A stretch of DNA of 64,000 nt, taken from positions 32,767,449-32,831,448 of the forward strand of contig JAAONU010000001.1 in assembly GCA_012932295.1 (NCBI GenBank). The letters run 5' to 3'. Origin of the DNA: Cyclina sinensis. Taxonomy: Eukaryota; Mollusca; Bivalvia; Venerida; Veneridae. Under the pieces are notes generated by a model that ran no database searches, was not told where the DNA came from, and saw only the letters and a program-made list of their open reading frames with translations. This document shows positions 30,741 through 42,169 of the stretch, one piece after another (the first letter of the stretch is position 1; each line of letters begins with the position of its first letter). A program made the position numbers and the translations under genes.

Positions 30741-31393
30741 AATATCCTCTATATATTGCACAGATAGCTGCTGATTACTCATTCTGTACCCAAAACAGCA
30801 AAAACAGACATTGACTAGGACTGCTCAGTAGTATATTAATCCTATTGAGTCTTTGTTCAAGATTGCTCTGAACGTTCACAGCAGATGGTGTGAAAAGGGT
30901 ATCCGAATTCCAGCGAAAGAGTGAATTATCTGCATTGCAGTCATAATACATTCTCCTCGATTTCTACACACCTTGACTGGTTATAACTTAACAAAGACAA
31001 AGACAAAAAAAACAAAAAACCAAAAAAAAAACCAACAAGCATTGATCCAGTTTTGCAATAAGGGGACAGACTCACGATAGATATGGCGCTTTATTTCTGA
31101 GAAAACACTTTTTATAGATTTCTGCACTGAGAGGGCCGGATGCTTTCGAGTATGTACGGAGTTTGCCGAAGTAGTGCCAACTATATATTAATATTAGTTG
31201 TAATTTTGTTAAGTAAGTCAAGGCCTGAAATCTTACAACTGTGATTATGCTGCTATGACTTGTTAAATAACTAGTTACTTTCGCGTAACATTTACTTTCG
31301 TTTCAACGACAAATGTCAAGTACATGTTTATTTTAGAAATTTAAAGATCAAATGAAGCAAGCAAAGATAGACCACCACGCAAACTTAGTTCGG

Positions 31394-31586
31394 TATGCTG
31401 GCTGATTTCTGCCATTTCGTACCGTCGTGTTGGCGGGTTGGCGGGGCGAAAAAACGACAACACGACAGAACGACAAAATGTAGAATTTGTCGTATTTGCG
31501 TACTCATTTGTCATTCTTTCGTGTTGGCGAGTTGTCGCCAACCCGCCAACACGACAGAACGAAATGGCAGAAATCAGCCACCATAT
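31394..31586. repeat. 190-bp terminal-inverted-repeat MITE
   Basis: Left TIR TGGCTGATTTCTGCCATTTC (from 31399) and its complement ending at 31580. The arms continue through GTCGTGTTGGCGGGTTGGCG / CGCCAACCCGCCAACACGAC. The interior is rich in 'cgtcgtgt' / 'acacgacagaacgac' direct and inverted words. A diverged copy sits at about 38500-38665. Confidence 0.88.
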
Positions 31587-32459
31587 TTAGGCTTGGGACA
31601 TACCATAGAGCAAACGGCAGCAACTTCTAAAGTATTATAAGCAAGTTGAAACAATAAATTTGGACAGAAGTAAAGAATCAGTACGCAGAATGTTACTTGT
31701 AGGCAAGAAGTGAGAGCGCTAGAATAGATCGAAGAAGTTACAGTGCACTTTTATGCATGTAACAACAAGAAATGGCACTTACGCGTTAGAAGGAAACAGC
31801 AAACAAATAGATTTTTAATGAGAAAATAAGAATTTCACTTTAAAGCATAAAAGAGGTTGTAAAATAAAATGTGAAAGTTGTCGTATTATCAAGTTTCATG
31901 CATTTTTGTCTGTGATTGTCCTAAACAAGCAAATACTGTAAATGTTTTTTTTCACCTTGCATATCATATGATATTTACATGCATGCACCTGAATATAAAA
32001 TGTGCAACTCGTGCATGCGTGTCACGAGCAGCGAAGTTAATTCTGATTAATTATGTGAGACATCAATAAATAAAGCATGTTACAGACTTGCATGTTTTTG
32101 TTTTGCGAAAGAAATTTTTTAGTTGGACAAAATTTATCTTTGAAACTTATGGATAGATTTTGATACCTTGTTTTTATCGCATGAAAATGTTGTTTGAAAT
32201 GCATTATAACCATTACATATTATTTATTACAAACGGCTAACAAAACATTACGCATTTACTTTTTGCTTCAAAATAATTATCTTTATTGTCATTTTTTTTT
32301 AAATTTGATATCATATAGATGTCCTATCAAAGAAACGTCTACTATTTTCACTATTTCCGACATATTTTGACATTTCATTTGGAACTATTTTTCTTGGCGG
32401 ATGTTATGGAACAGATTTTTTACACTATAATTCAAATATTGGTTCTTTTGGTCATGTGA

Positions 32460-32945
32460 TGAAATGAATCAGACACTCGCAACAAGTCGAACTGCGAACT
32501 GGCAACTAGTCTGTGGTTCGCAGTTCAAACTGCAAACTGCGAACATGTTTGCATTTCACAATTTGAATCGAGAACTGGCAACTAATCTTCATTTGAACGG
32601 CTAATTGGGAACGAGAAGTTGTTTGTATTTCGTTATTCAGTTAGGAAACTCATGTAAGGTTTGCAGTTCGCAAAATTTTCTACAGTTCGCAACTTGAATC
32701 GCAAACTGCAAATTGCTAACTGGTTTGCAGTTTACGATTCGAACTGGCAACAAGTCTGCAGTTCGCAATATGAATTATGAACTGCGAAATTGCAACTTGT
32801 CTCTATTCAAACATCATACAGAAAACTGGGAAGTAGTCGACAGTTCACAATTCGCTATTCGAATAGCAAACTGGTGACTGGTTTGCATTTATACAGTTCG
32901 CAATTCTAATCGCGAACTGCGAACTGCAAGCCAACTTTACGGATA
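32460..32945. repeat. Degenerate GCGAACTG satellite
   Basis: About 480 bp dominated by variants of 'gcgaactgcgaactgg' and its complement 'ccagttcgcagttcgc', both orientations interleaved, e.g. near 32475-32545 and 32900-32930. It has high hairpin potential and no coding capacity. Confidence 0.75.
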
Positions 32946-33066
32946 TGCTTAATAACATTTTTCTGAACTCGTTGAATAAAAGTTATATGAAATGAAAACC
33001 TAAGTCAGATAATATATATCTGGACTGAGGACCGAGAACAGCTACCGGATTATTTAAGTAAACTTT

Positions 33067-33235
33067 TGGAGAAGCAGTGGTCGATAAGTAAGTGCGCCGT
33101 ACTAACACTCTAGAGTATTCTGGTTCAAATCCCGCAATGTGTGAGAGTATTTAGTGATTTCGGCATTGCACACTTTGGATGCGAGTACTGGTTTGAACTC
33201 AAGAAGCACTCATCGAAAGGGATTTGATATGACTT
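33067..33235 (+). mobile_element. tRNA-derived SINE, family B copy 2
   Basis: Starts GAGAAGCAGTGGTCGATAAG, with B box GGTTCAAATCC at 33122-33132 and the body phrase 'ggatgcgagtactggtttga' followed by 'actcaagaa'. It matches the copy at 27060 in head, spacing and body. Confidence 0.75.
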
Positions 33236-34859
33236 TGCTTCCCGATCGAAATAAATAGGCTATTACAGAATACCTTTTGTCTGCGACAAAAAAAATACTA
33301 GCCAGAATCTTTTTTCTTTTCGACCTACTCGTAACTAGTTAGCTTTATAAAATAGTAAGTAACACGAATTTTATCTTATTAGCCAGTGAATCAGTTATAA
33401 GGTGGTAACGCATTTTTTTCTTGTTACCCTATTAGCAAAATGATATACGAACATTCCCCCACCCCATCGAACACACCCAGGACATTTGCCCCTCCCCGCG
33501 CAGCCCCACCCATCCTCAGTCTTTAAATGTATCAATGGACATTTGACCCCCGGAAGAAACATACTAGTGGACATTTGTCCCTCAGTAGAAATATTCCGGG
33601 TTAGTGACTGGGGTGATCTCTATCGAGAAGGTATTTTGGTCATGCGAATGAATTTTTTTCTCATGATTGCTTTTTCCCAGAAATGGGCAAACGTAACATT
33701 TTCAGGAGCTAACAGAATGAGATTTGGACTTGATGTTACAATGAAATACTGTAGGATTTGATTTAGTTTTGTGTAACCATTAAGGTCAAAAAGGAGGTTT
33801 TTACGCGGCCTGATAAGATATATATATATATAAATGGTCGCATTGACAAAAAAACGTGAACACAATCACAGGTGAATGGCGAGACAGACAAATAATTTGA
33901 ATAATGATGACAAAATATGAAAATAGTGATGAGTAATGTAAAAACTGCATGTTTTATTAAAAATTGTCATGAATGTGGTTGAAGTTATGACGATAAAGTC
34001 ATATACTGGTCCAAATCGTCATGGTGAGATTTCACGTACAAAAATAGACCCAAACAAGCATTTTACTTTGAACTTCGAATCGTGAAAAGTCAAACATATA
34101 AATAGTCAGGACAAATTATTTAAACAAAGAATCGCACTTGATGAAATGTTTGCATCTCGAAAGCATTTGAACGAAGATTTACGTTACTTGTTAGTTATTG
34201 CATGTATGTTCTAGGGTTCAGTAACAAGGAACCACTTTTCTTGCGGTTGTACGCTATGGTACACCAGTAAACGTCTATCAAATAGTCGATCAGTTAGTTT
34301 TCAACAATTGTGCTTTTATCTTAATTTGTTGATTATACTTTTGTTTTATTTCCGTCATATTAGCTTTTAATTCATAAAACACGCACGCACGCACACATCT
34401 ATAAGGATCCTTTTCTGAAGCGAACATCAGCAATTTGAAGGGTTAAAAGGATAATCATAGAAAAAATGATAAAACTATTATGACGTGTTATTAGGACCAC
34501 TATGTGATAGGCCTTTTTGTTTAGCTGAATTTCAGTGTATAAATCCCATATTTTTCATATGGATCTGTTTAGAATTGAGTATTTCATCAAAACGTTATTT
34601 CGAACGGAGCAATTGCAGGGCTTAATAAAAGATTGGTAATAATATTATCATCTTGTTTGAAGTTCACTTGAGGATGGCATGTAAAATAAACAAAAGGGTC
34701 ATGGTGGCCCTATAGCGCTTAGCTGTGTCCAACTGCGAAGCAAGATAAAAGCCAAGTAATTCATCAAATAAAAAAAGAAAAAGAATTTAACAAGTGGCAT
34801 TATAATCATCAAACACCTAAAATGCTTATTTTAGGTCTTTGTAATTGTTAAAATATTTA
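33236..34859. other. Intergenic, nothing recognised
   Basis: No supported gene. The 91-codon plus ORF at 33486-33761 has no known motif. A short mollusc-type word 'gggtcatggtggccctat' at about 34698 is a dispersed-repeat remnant. Confidence 0.5.
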
Positions 34860-37250
34860 GTTAGTTTAGTTTGTTAAATAGAAGCTCGGCAACATTGCTG
34901 CCTTTGGCCATTTTACAAAAGGAAATAAATAATTATGGCAAAGGCTTAAATGTACAACACATTGAGGTATCAATGTCAAACCCATAAACATTCAAATATC
35001 AGAAATCAGAGTTATACAAAACAGTATGCCATAATGTGTTATCACAACATTAAACAAATAATCAAGAAACAGCCAAAGCATCGAGGGTATGTGCACGCAT
35101 TTCAAGTGCTTCTTTTAGAAACTTGGAGACTTTCAACAAAGCTGAGTTATTGTGTGTCTTCAATGACGTAAATTTAATCAATGCAGGTCATGAAATATAC
35201 TCAATTACTTATATATGATCTGTGTATATGTAGAACGACATAATAAGAAATGATATTCAGATTCTACTACATGGTGTAAATAGTTTATACAAACGAGTTT
35301 CCCTAACTGTACCAGTATATCTACCAGTTTCACACTCTAATGTGTGCGAACATTATCTAAAAGATGAAAAGACTTTACGTACCCTATCATTTTCCATTAC
35401 ATCTAGATACTTTTCAAACCAAAATGAGTTTAAAAAATTTCGTGTAGTTAATTGTAGCTGACCAATCCTGTATAAATACTATTTCGTATACGTTGTTAAA
35501 ACTTGAATAATATATAAAATTTTATCAAAGTTCTGAACAATATATGAAAAATCTACACTATCAGTCAAAGACTTTATTACACTAGTCCAAGTTTTATTAT
35601 TACCAATATTGCATTGCTCCATATAAATATTGTGAATAGGTTTATCAGATCTTTGTTTTATTTTTAGTCAGAATTTACAGCTTTTTCTTTACAAATTATA
35701 GACTACGGAATCTGCCTAATTTACCATACACTGCATAGCTGGATGACTATCTAGTTATTTGAGTTTATTCATCGTCGGAACCGGTTGCCCATAATTATGA
35801 CCGACACCCCGTGTAGAGGTTAGTTATATTAGGTTTCAGGGAATAGTGCAAAATACAGAAAGCATCCCGTTCACCCCAACTTCTTTGAGATTATAATCTC
35901 CAAAAACCTCTGCACCATAAAGCAATATAGGAACAACCATGGTATCAAACAATTGCAATACCTTATTAATGTTGAGTTTTACTCTATCAAATATGGTAAG
36001 CCTTCAGAGTTTACTGAAAAGGTTTCCATTATTTATAGGAAAAAATTACACCTAAATAAGTGAAATTTTCAACAAATTCAACGATTTTACCATTTATATG
36101 TTTATAGTATCATAGTGTACTTGTTTTTTTCTTTTCAAATTAACAAATTTTTGTTTTCATAACATTGATTTGAAGGCCCTATTTAACAGAATATTGCAAT
36201 GCGTTGTCAACATGTGATCGTAAACTATATGGATCTGTCGCGAACAATAGTACCTCATCTACCAAGAAGAGCAAATATCTGGATCATACATGAATATCTT
36301 TTACAGTTAAAACATTTAAATTCACTGAATGTACGAAATCATTTACATAAAGCAAACATAACAAGGGAGATAATGGTTCGCCCTATTTTAAACCACGAGT
36401 GACATCAAAAAATGGACAAATCAATATTATAACCTTATTTCACACATAACCTTACAACATTATAATTTATCATATTGACTTGGTCATATCTATCATTTTG
36501 CACCTAATACCAGATTCAAACAGTTTAGTCCACAGGCCATCTTTGTTTACATGTCGAAAGCCTTTTCATATTCCATAAAAACACATCATAATTTATAACA
36601 GTTTGTATACTAGAATGAAGTATGGCATCAGTAATAGAACGACTATCTCTAAAACAATATTGAGCATCACAAAACACATCTCCCACAACGTAATACAAAG
36701 TTTTGGCAAAATAACTACGCCTAGAGAAAAACAAGAATTTATGAATGATTAGCATCAAACTTATGCTTACAGTTCATAAACTGCAGTTTGGCAGCACGAC
36801 ATAAATCATTAAACCAAGGCGTTTTTTTGATCCTCCGGCGAGGTTTCGTAGAAACAGTTCTATCAAAATTTTCAAACGATACATCATAATTTACATCTGA
36901 CAAACATTCTATACACTTATTAACATCATATTCACTGGATACCAATGGTTTATAATACGTTGAATGTAATCCTAGACTCAAGTGATTCATTGAACTTGAT
37001 GGATATTTACGAATCCCATGTTATTTTGTCTGTAGTAGAACAACATACTTTACTGGTACTACCGAAAGAATATGTCAAGGCAAAAAATAAAGGACAGTGG
37101 TCAAAAAAATCCTTTATGTAAAGCACACACGTACTTGAAATGGATACAAAAATGTTACAGTTTGTTAATAAATAATCAGCAGTGTTTGATACTGGCTTAT
37201 TTCTGTACACAGAGTGAAAGGTACAATTCCCATGTTCAAGTCGGCCATTT
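34860..37250 (-). pseudogene. Decayed LINE retrotransposon (endonuclease end plus reverse transcriptase)
   Basis: On the minus strand, reading from high to low coordinates. At 37007-37210, ADYLLTNCNIF..DFFDHCPLFFAL resembles the C-terminal end of an APE-type endonuclease (the S/D-DHCPL box). At 36739-36990, RRIKKTPWFNDLCRAAK matches the linker. At 36525-36758, QYCFRDSRSITDAI corresponds to the RT 'QFGFR..RST.DAI' box, and the next motif is frameshifted. Further RT text near 36400 and a tail to about 34860 (AELLFNKLN) are broken by many stops. It is an ancient copy incapable of activity. The clade (CR1/L2/RTE-like) was not resolved. Confidence 0.72.
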
Positions 37251-37417
37251 GCTATATGAATGTCATTTTTTTACAAAGCGATAAAAGTCTTTTACCGAAG
37301 GCATATGATTTATAGATCTGCTAGGTAGATATTTGAATGGTGCATAGTTTTAGAAGGACAACTTTCTAACATTTTTATGTTACAGTACCTACCTGTTTAT
37401 TTATTTATTTATTTAAT

Positions 37418-37448
<31 letters not shown>

Positions 37449-39550
37449 TTTGTCTTGCTTAAATCTATCTTGAACACAGTTTTACAGAAAAGAACTAAAC
37501 CTTTTAATCCAGACCAAATCAGAAATACGCCTGCGATAAAACTTAACGTATTATGTGTTCAAAAGAAAAGAAAATAAAACCCACTGAAAGTCTGTTTCAA
37601 ATTTTTATCGGATATACGTGTATTCGATATTATTTTGAATTGCTTGCATGTAACTGATAAAGTAGTCATTCTTTTTCCACTATCTATCTGCTTTCCAGTA
37701 CCATAGACCAGTCTTAATCCATTTCAGCAGTTGTAAGTTCGTCGTGACAAAACAAAAAATATTTTCCTCAAAGGCTGTCGGGAATGGCCGACTGCTATTA
37801 GAGACCATGTATCAAATCGTTGGCTGACTAATTATGAAGTTTCATCTTCAGAAGAAAATATGACACAGATGATTCGTTTTATTTATGAATTGAATAAACA
37901 TAGAATCTTACATATATTTGATAATAATATGTCTTCTTATTTCACTGCAGTTTCAGACTTTTTAAAAGGAAGACCTTTATTAACCTCATATAAAAAAAAT
38001 GATCTGCATTGTATACCAGTATCAGCTGGTACAGAACGATCTTAAAGAACTGCCTGAAAGCTCTTTTTTCTAAGCTTTCTGTACTTTGAAAACTTTTATG
38101 CCCCTTTAACAGGGCTCGAACACTGAACCGAGCGCTCAACCAGACTGCATTGACAATAAGCAGAGTAGCAGGGCAGCACGAGAGTTCCGGTGTGCAAAAC
38201 TGTTATCAGATACATACTTTTTGTGTGTAACAGCTTAGAAATTCTTAAAACGTTTCATGTGAATTTTTCTTTTGAAATTCCATTTGAGAGAGCGAAACAC
38301 ATTCCTATTGTTGGGTTGCTTCTAAGACTCCACAATGGTATAAGGATTTTCTTAGGCTTTACACTATCAAATAGGTTCACAAAAGCGAATCTACCTGGGC
38401 AATAGCGGCATAGAGTAAGTTCCACCAGATATACAAAAATAAGTTTACTTAAATGCAAATTCTTATAAGATTTAGGAACGTAGTCTGGAACGACAGAGTA
38501 GATTTGTTGTTTTGTCGTGTCGGCACGTTGGCACGTTTACTGCTACACACCAACACAACAGAAAGACAAATGATCGCGCCAGTATGACAAATGCTAGATT
38601 TGTCGTTCAGTCGTGTTGTCGCCCCGTCAACCAGACAGATCGAAATAGCAGAAATCAGCCACCATAACAAGGAGATGTAGCAATGCTATTTTAACAATAA
38701 CTGCAAGTAAGTTTATTGTTTATTGATGAGTACTCTTGTCATGTTTGACCTTAAGCGGTTCAAGAGATACCGAGCGGGCAAGACATTGATAACGGACGGG
38801 TGGTCGGGCGGATAGGCGGTCAGGGGTATAAAGCACTACCACCCTTTGGGTGTATAATATGAAATATATGAAAACATTTCCAGTGGTACATATAAATTAC
38901 GCTGTGGATTAGCACCAAAGGGCCATTTGCTATTAACATGATAGTTTCAGAACTTTTGAGTAAAGAAAATAGAACAAGATTGAATTTCATTACATACATT
39001 TTGTTTTAATAATTAATCTTTAATCATTTTGAAAGTGAGAGAAAAAGAAGGATAAACCGAAAAATAAATAGAAAGAAAGAAAGAAAGAAAGAAAGTTTGT
39101 GCTGGGTCTCTCACTGTGGTCTCCCTTTCACGAAACATCCTTTCCTGAGGCGTCATTTCCATGAATAATTATAGTTGCTTGTCGATCAAGTATAATTTAG
39201 CTGGCATTGCCCGATTAACTGTACGGGGAAGGGGAATGGGGACCAGACTGTTCTATTCTACTATCGAAAACTGAAAATGATTATGAAACATTCTTCAGTG
39301 GTAGCTGTAGATAAATAACAAGGAGCGATATTGTACTTAGAACAGGACTGTTACAGAACTTATGATAGAAAAGCATTACGTATATTTAAAGACGAACAAA
39401 AATACGAGGGCTTGGACCCACCTTTGTTGTGTCGTCCTGGATTTAAACACTTGTTTACTTGCAATTTTCTGAGGCAAACAAACACACAAACAAACAATGA
39501 TAAATAAATATATAAATATAAATAAATATTTGCTAGTTTTCTCCCTGTGG
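37251..39550. other. Intergenic with simple repeats and element fragments
   Basis: Contains (TTTA)n at 37394-37452, (GAAA)n at about 39070-39095, and an element end near 38760-38860 (GGACGGGTGGTCGGGCGG spacer, then CACCCTTTGGGTGTATAAT hairpin). The plus ORF at 37860-38045 has no recognised domain. Confidence 0.55.
38500..38665. repeat. Diverged copy of the 31394 TIR MITE
   Basis: The right end, GAAATAGCAGAAATCAGCCA followed by CCATAAC, matches that of the 31394 element. The left arm ('gtcgtgtcggcacgttggca') is degraded. Confidence 0.7.
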
Positions 39551-39889
39551 TTTTCCCCTCCTGAAACAACGCCCTCTCTGAGTCCCCATGGCATAGTGGG
39601 CTGCTCATAGTTCGGAAAACTACGGCAATTTCCGGAAATCTTTTGACAGCGTCAGTATGGAGTATCCGGAAATAGCCGAGTTTAAAATTTCTCATGATTT
39701 TGTGAACTTGCACGCTTTTTTCATGATTATTCGCTCACAAAAAGGTCGAACAAAAAGAAAAGAAAACACCAAGTTCAGTCGTGTGTTCTCTCTGGTGAGG
39801 TCGTGATCCAAGTCTGTGCACTTTTATTTATTTGTTATGAGGCGTATGGTGGGCTCTTTTGACTGTGCTGACAGAGCTTCTAGACGCAG
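39540..39889 (+). promoter_or_regulatory. Candidate promoter and first exon of the unrecognised plus-strand locus
   Basis: Two palindromic ETS-type sites, ATTTCCGGAAAT (about 39629) and TATCCGGAAATA (about 39662), precede a stretch ending in a strong donor TCTAGACGCAG|GTAAAC at 39889. An ATG at 39837-39839 opens a short frame running to the donor. The upper part (39376-39713) is also open on the minus strand, without motif. Inferred from motifs only. Confidence 0.4.
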
Positions 39890-40332
39890 GTAAACTGTTA
39901 ATCTTCTTTACTTTTTTTGAAAATTAAAATAGAAATGTGATGTCGGGATTTATTCCAGATGTGTACCATGGCAACTTTTGAAAATTGATTTGAAGCAATG
40001 GACACAAACTTGGACAGGTTGAAATATTTATGTTGTATATCTCTTTCAAAGTAGAGTAGAATTAGACCAGCTTTGCTTGCAAGGTTATAAAATATTTGAC
40101 TAATCTTTACTCTTGCAAATATTGTGTGACGAAATTGAAATGTAACTGTATAACCAGAAATACCATTGAGTCTGTTTGAGAAACTGAAGAAAAATCTCAC
40201 TATGACCTGTGATGAGTTTAAATGCTTACTGTTATATGAGGGCTTGTGTCATTTTTCAATTCACTTTATTGATATCACTTGTCGTTCAAAAAGATTTTGA
40301 ATTAGTATCACCTGTATTGCTTCAATTTTCAG

Positions 40333-41092
40333 AGTTACACAGCATGGGACTGTTTGTGGAGTAGACAAGGACAGTCTGAACTGATTTGTATCACAGCTAG
40401 AAGATAAAGATCCCACAATGTGTGACCTACGCCAAAGTAAGCTAACAGCCATTTTTATACAACCTCACATTTTAAAGCCGTGACCAGCAAGTGAAAATCA
40501 CTTGAAAGGGTCCTAGAAATTACAGATTTGTGCATGCTTTCTACTCTGACATGCTAGCTATCAGCTCATTTTATTTGTTAGAGAGGTTTTTTTTCTCTCA
40601 AAGAGGTATTGTTTTCTTCTATCTAGATACATTCAAATTTTCAATATGAGTTTTGCGTACAGAAATGCGTACAGTTTTAAAAACTGTTTTGGGGCAAATA
40701 ATAGTTTAAGAGGGAGGAAGCCCGGGAATATTTTGTAAAAATATTTCAAACATAAGATCACACAAGATCTGTATCTTTTAGCTCACCTGTATCTTTTAGC
40801 TCACATTTGTTCAATACAGAACCTGTGGTTGCACTGGCAACAGATAAGTACAAGAATCCACACATTTTGTGTACACAGATGGTCTGTTACTGGCATGGCT
40901 TCTGACCTGTAGAGTACTTCTGTATATTGCTTGCAATACTCCAGTACTTCGTTTTTATTCATGTTGTTTATTCTTCTTTCCATAGGTATTCCTGAGCATC
41001 TCAACGAGGTTGGAGATAGAAAGAAGAAATACAGCAGATGTTTATGTTGGATACAGAATACAAACTCATGAAGACCAGAGACCTTGTAAAAG
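40333..41092 (+). CDS. Unrecognised small coding exons (start of the plus-strand locus)
   Basis: Exon 40333-40436 (acceptor TTTTCAG, donor CCAAA|GTAAGC) holds an ATG at 40418. Exon 40986-41092 (acceptor CCATAG, donor TAAAAG|GTCTGT) joins in phase, giving MCDLRQSIPEHLNEVGDRKK and a stop 14 residues further on. The IPEHLNEVGDR segment matches the repeated HPESLEEVDERW cassette of the 42.17-48.24 kb array, so this exon looks like the array's single-copy relative. No protein family is recognised. It may be the 5' end of a longer gene whose downstream exons are at 52.26 kb and beyond, or a short peptide or non-coding transcript. Confidence 0.35.
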
Positions 41093-41848
41093 GTCTGTGT
41101 GAAGACCGAGATTTGTGTAATCATGTTTGATAATGTATGAAAATCTTTGTTAATTTTTTCTCAGTGAAAGTTCTTAACAGAAAAAGAAAAAACTCTAAAT
41201 CATTGAACAATAGTTGGAATGAACAGAAGTTTGTAGAATTTTTGAACTTAAAGTTAACTGGCTTTGACTTTCTGAAAAAAGTATTGTTTGCCAGATGATA
41301 TTGTTGTAATTTCAAAGTTACTTACACAAACCTGTATACAAATAGTGCTTATTAATGATTAGATATTTTAAACCACTTTGATTTTGCAACTACAGACATT
41401 GCAAAAAGTCTTACACTGACACAGAGCTGTGTAAAATCGACACAAAAATAAGTTTTATTTATATAAAGGAAATAATTCTAAACGAACATACTGGAAATAA
41501 ACAAAACACTGAGTTAAATGATTGGTAAAAAATGAAATTGGGACAGAGAGATAATAGGTTAATTAATTAAAGACTGCTCTGTCATACAGTGATTCCTGAC
41601 GAATTTTAAAACAAAATATTACAAATTGTGAAGCATATCACATGGAGGCTGTGTGTCACAAACTTGTGTGAGCATGCGTATTGACTTTTTGTTTAAACCT
41701 TTTCATGTAGAACACTTTCATGCTCGTATCTTTATTACTACTCATGTTGATTTAAATTATTAATCAGGTTTATCGATCTATTCACCAGGTCAGGTAACTG
41801 TTGAATGAGCTTAAAATACAAGTTTTGGCCCTTTTTTGAAATTTGGTT

Positions 41849-42077
41849 TAAACTAAATTTGCATCCAAGACACTGTCAGTCAGGTACAATTAACTAAGAA
41901 AATATTTTTAAGCTTATGGGTATTAAAACTAATGCAGAAAAGACCATTTAAGTCTACAGGTTAAAACTAAATTTGCACCCAAGACACTGTCAGTCAGGTA
42001 CAATTAACTAAGAAAATATGTTTAAGCTTATGGGTATTAAAACTAAATCAGAAAAGACCATTTAAGTCTATAGGGCT
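41849..42077 (+). repeat. 113-bp tandem duplication
   Basis: Two adjacent near-identical copies of a segment running from 'aaactaaatttgca' through 'gacactgtcagtcaggtac' to 'aagaccatttaagtcta' (41849-41959 and 41962-42077). Recent local duplication. Confidence 0.92.
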
Positions 42078-42169
42078 ATCAGGCAGTCACGTTAGTAACT
42101 TTTGACAGAATTTAATGCAATTATTTTACTTCTTAATCATTACAGAGTTGCCAAAACATTGTCAGTAGA

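Noticed and set aside
37860..38045. Small plus-strand ORF possibly from a mobile element
   Set aside because: Protein-like composition but no recognisable domain, no splice context and no matching fragment elsewhere in the window.
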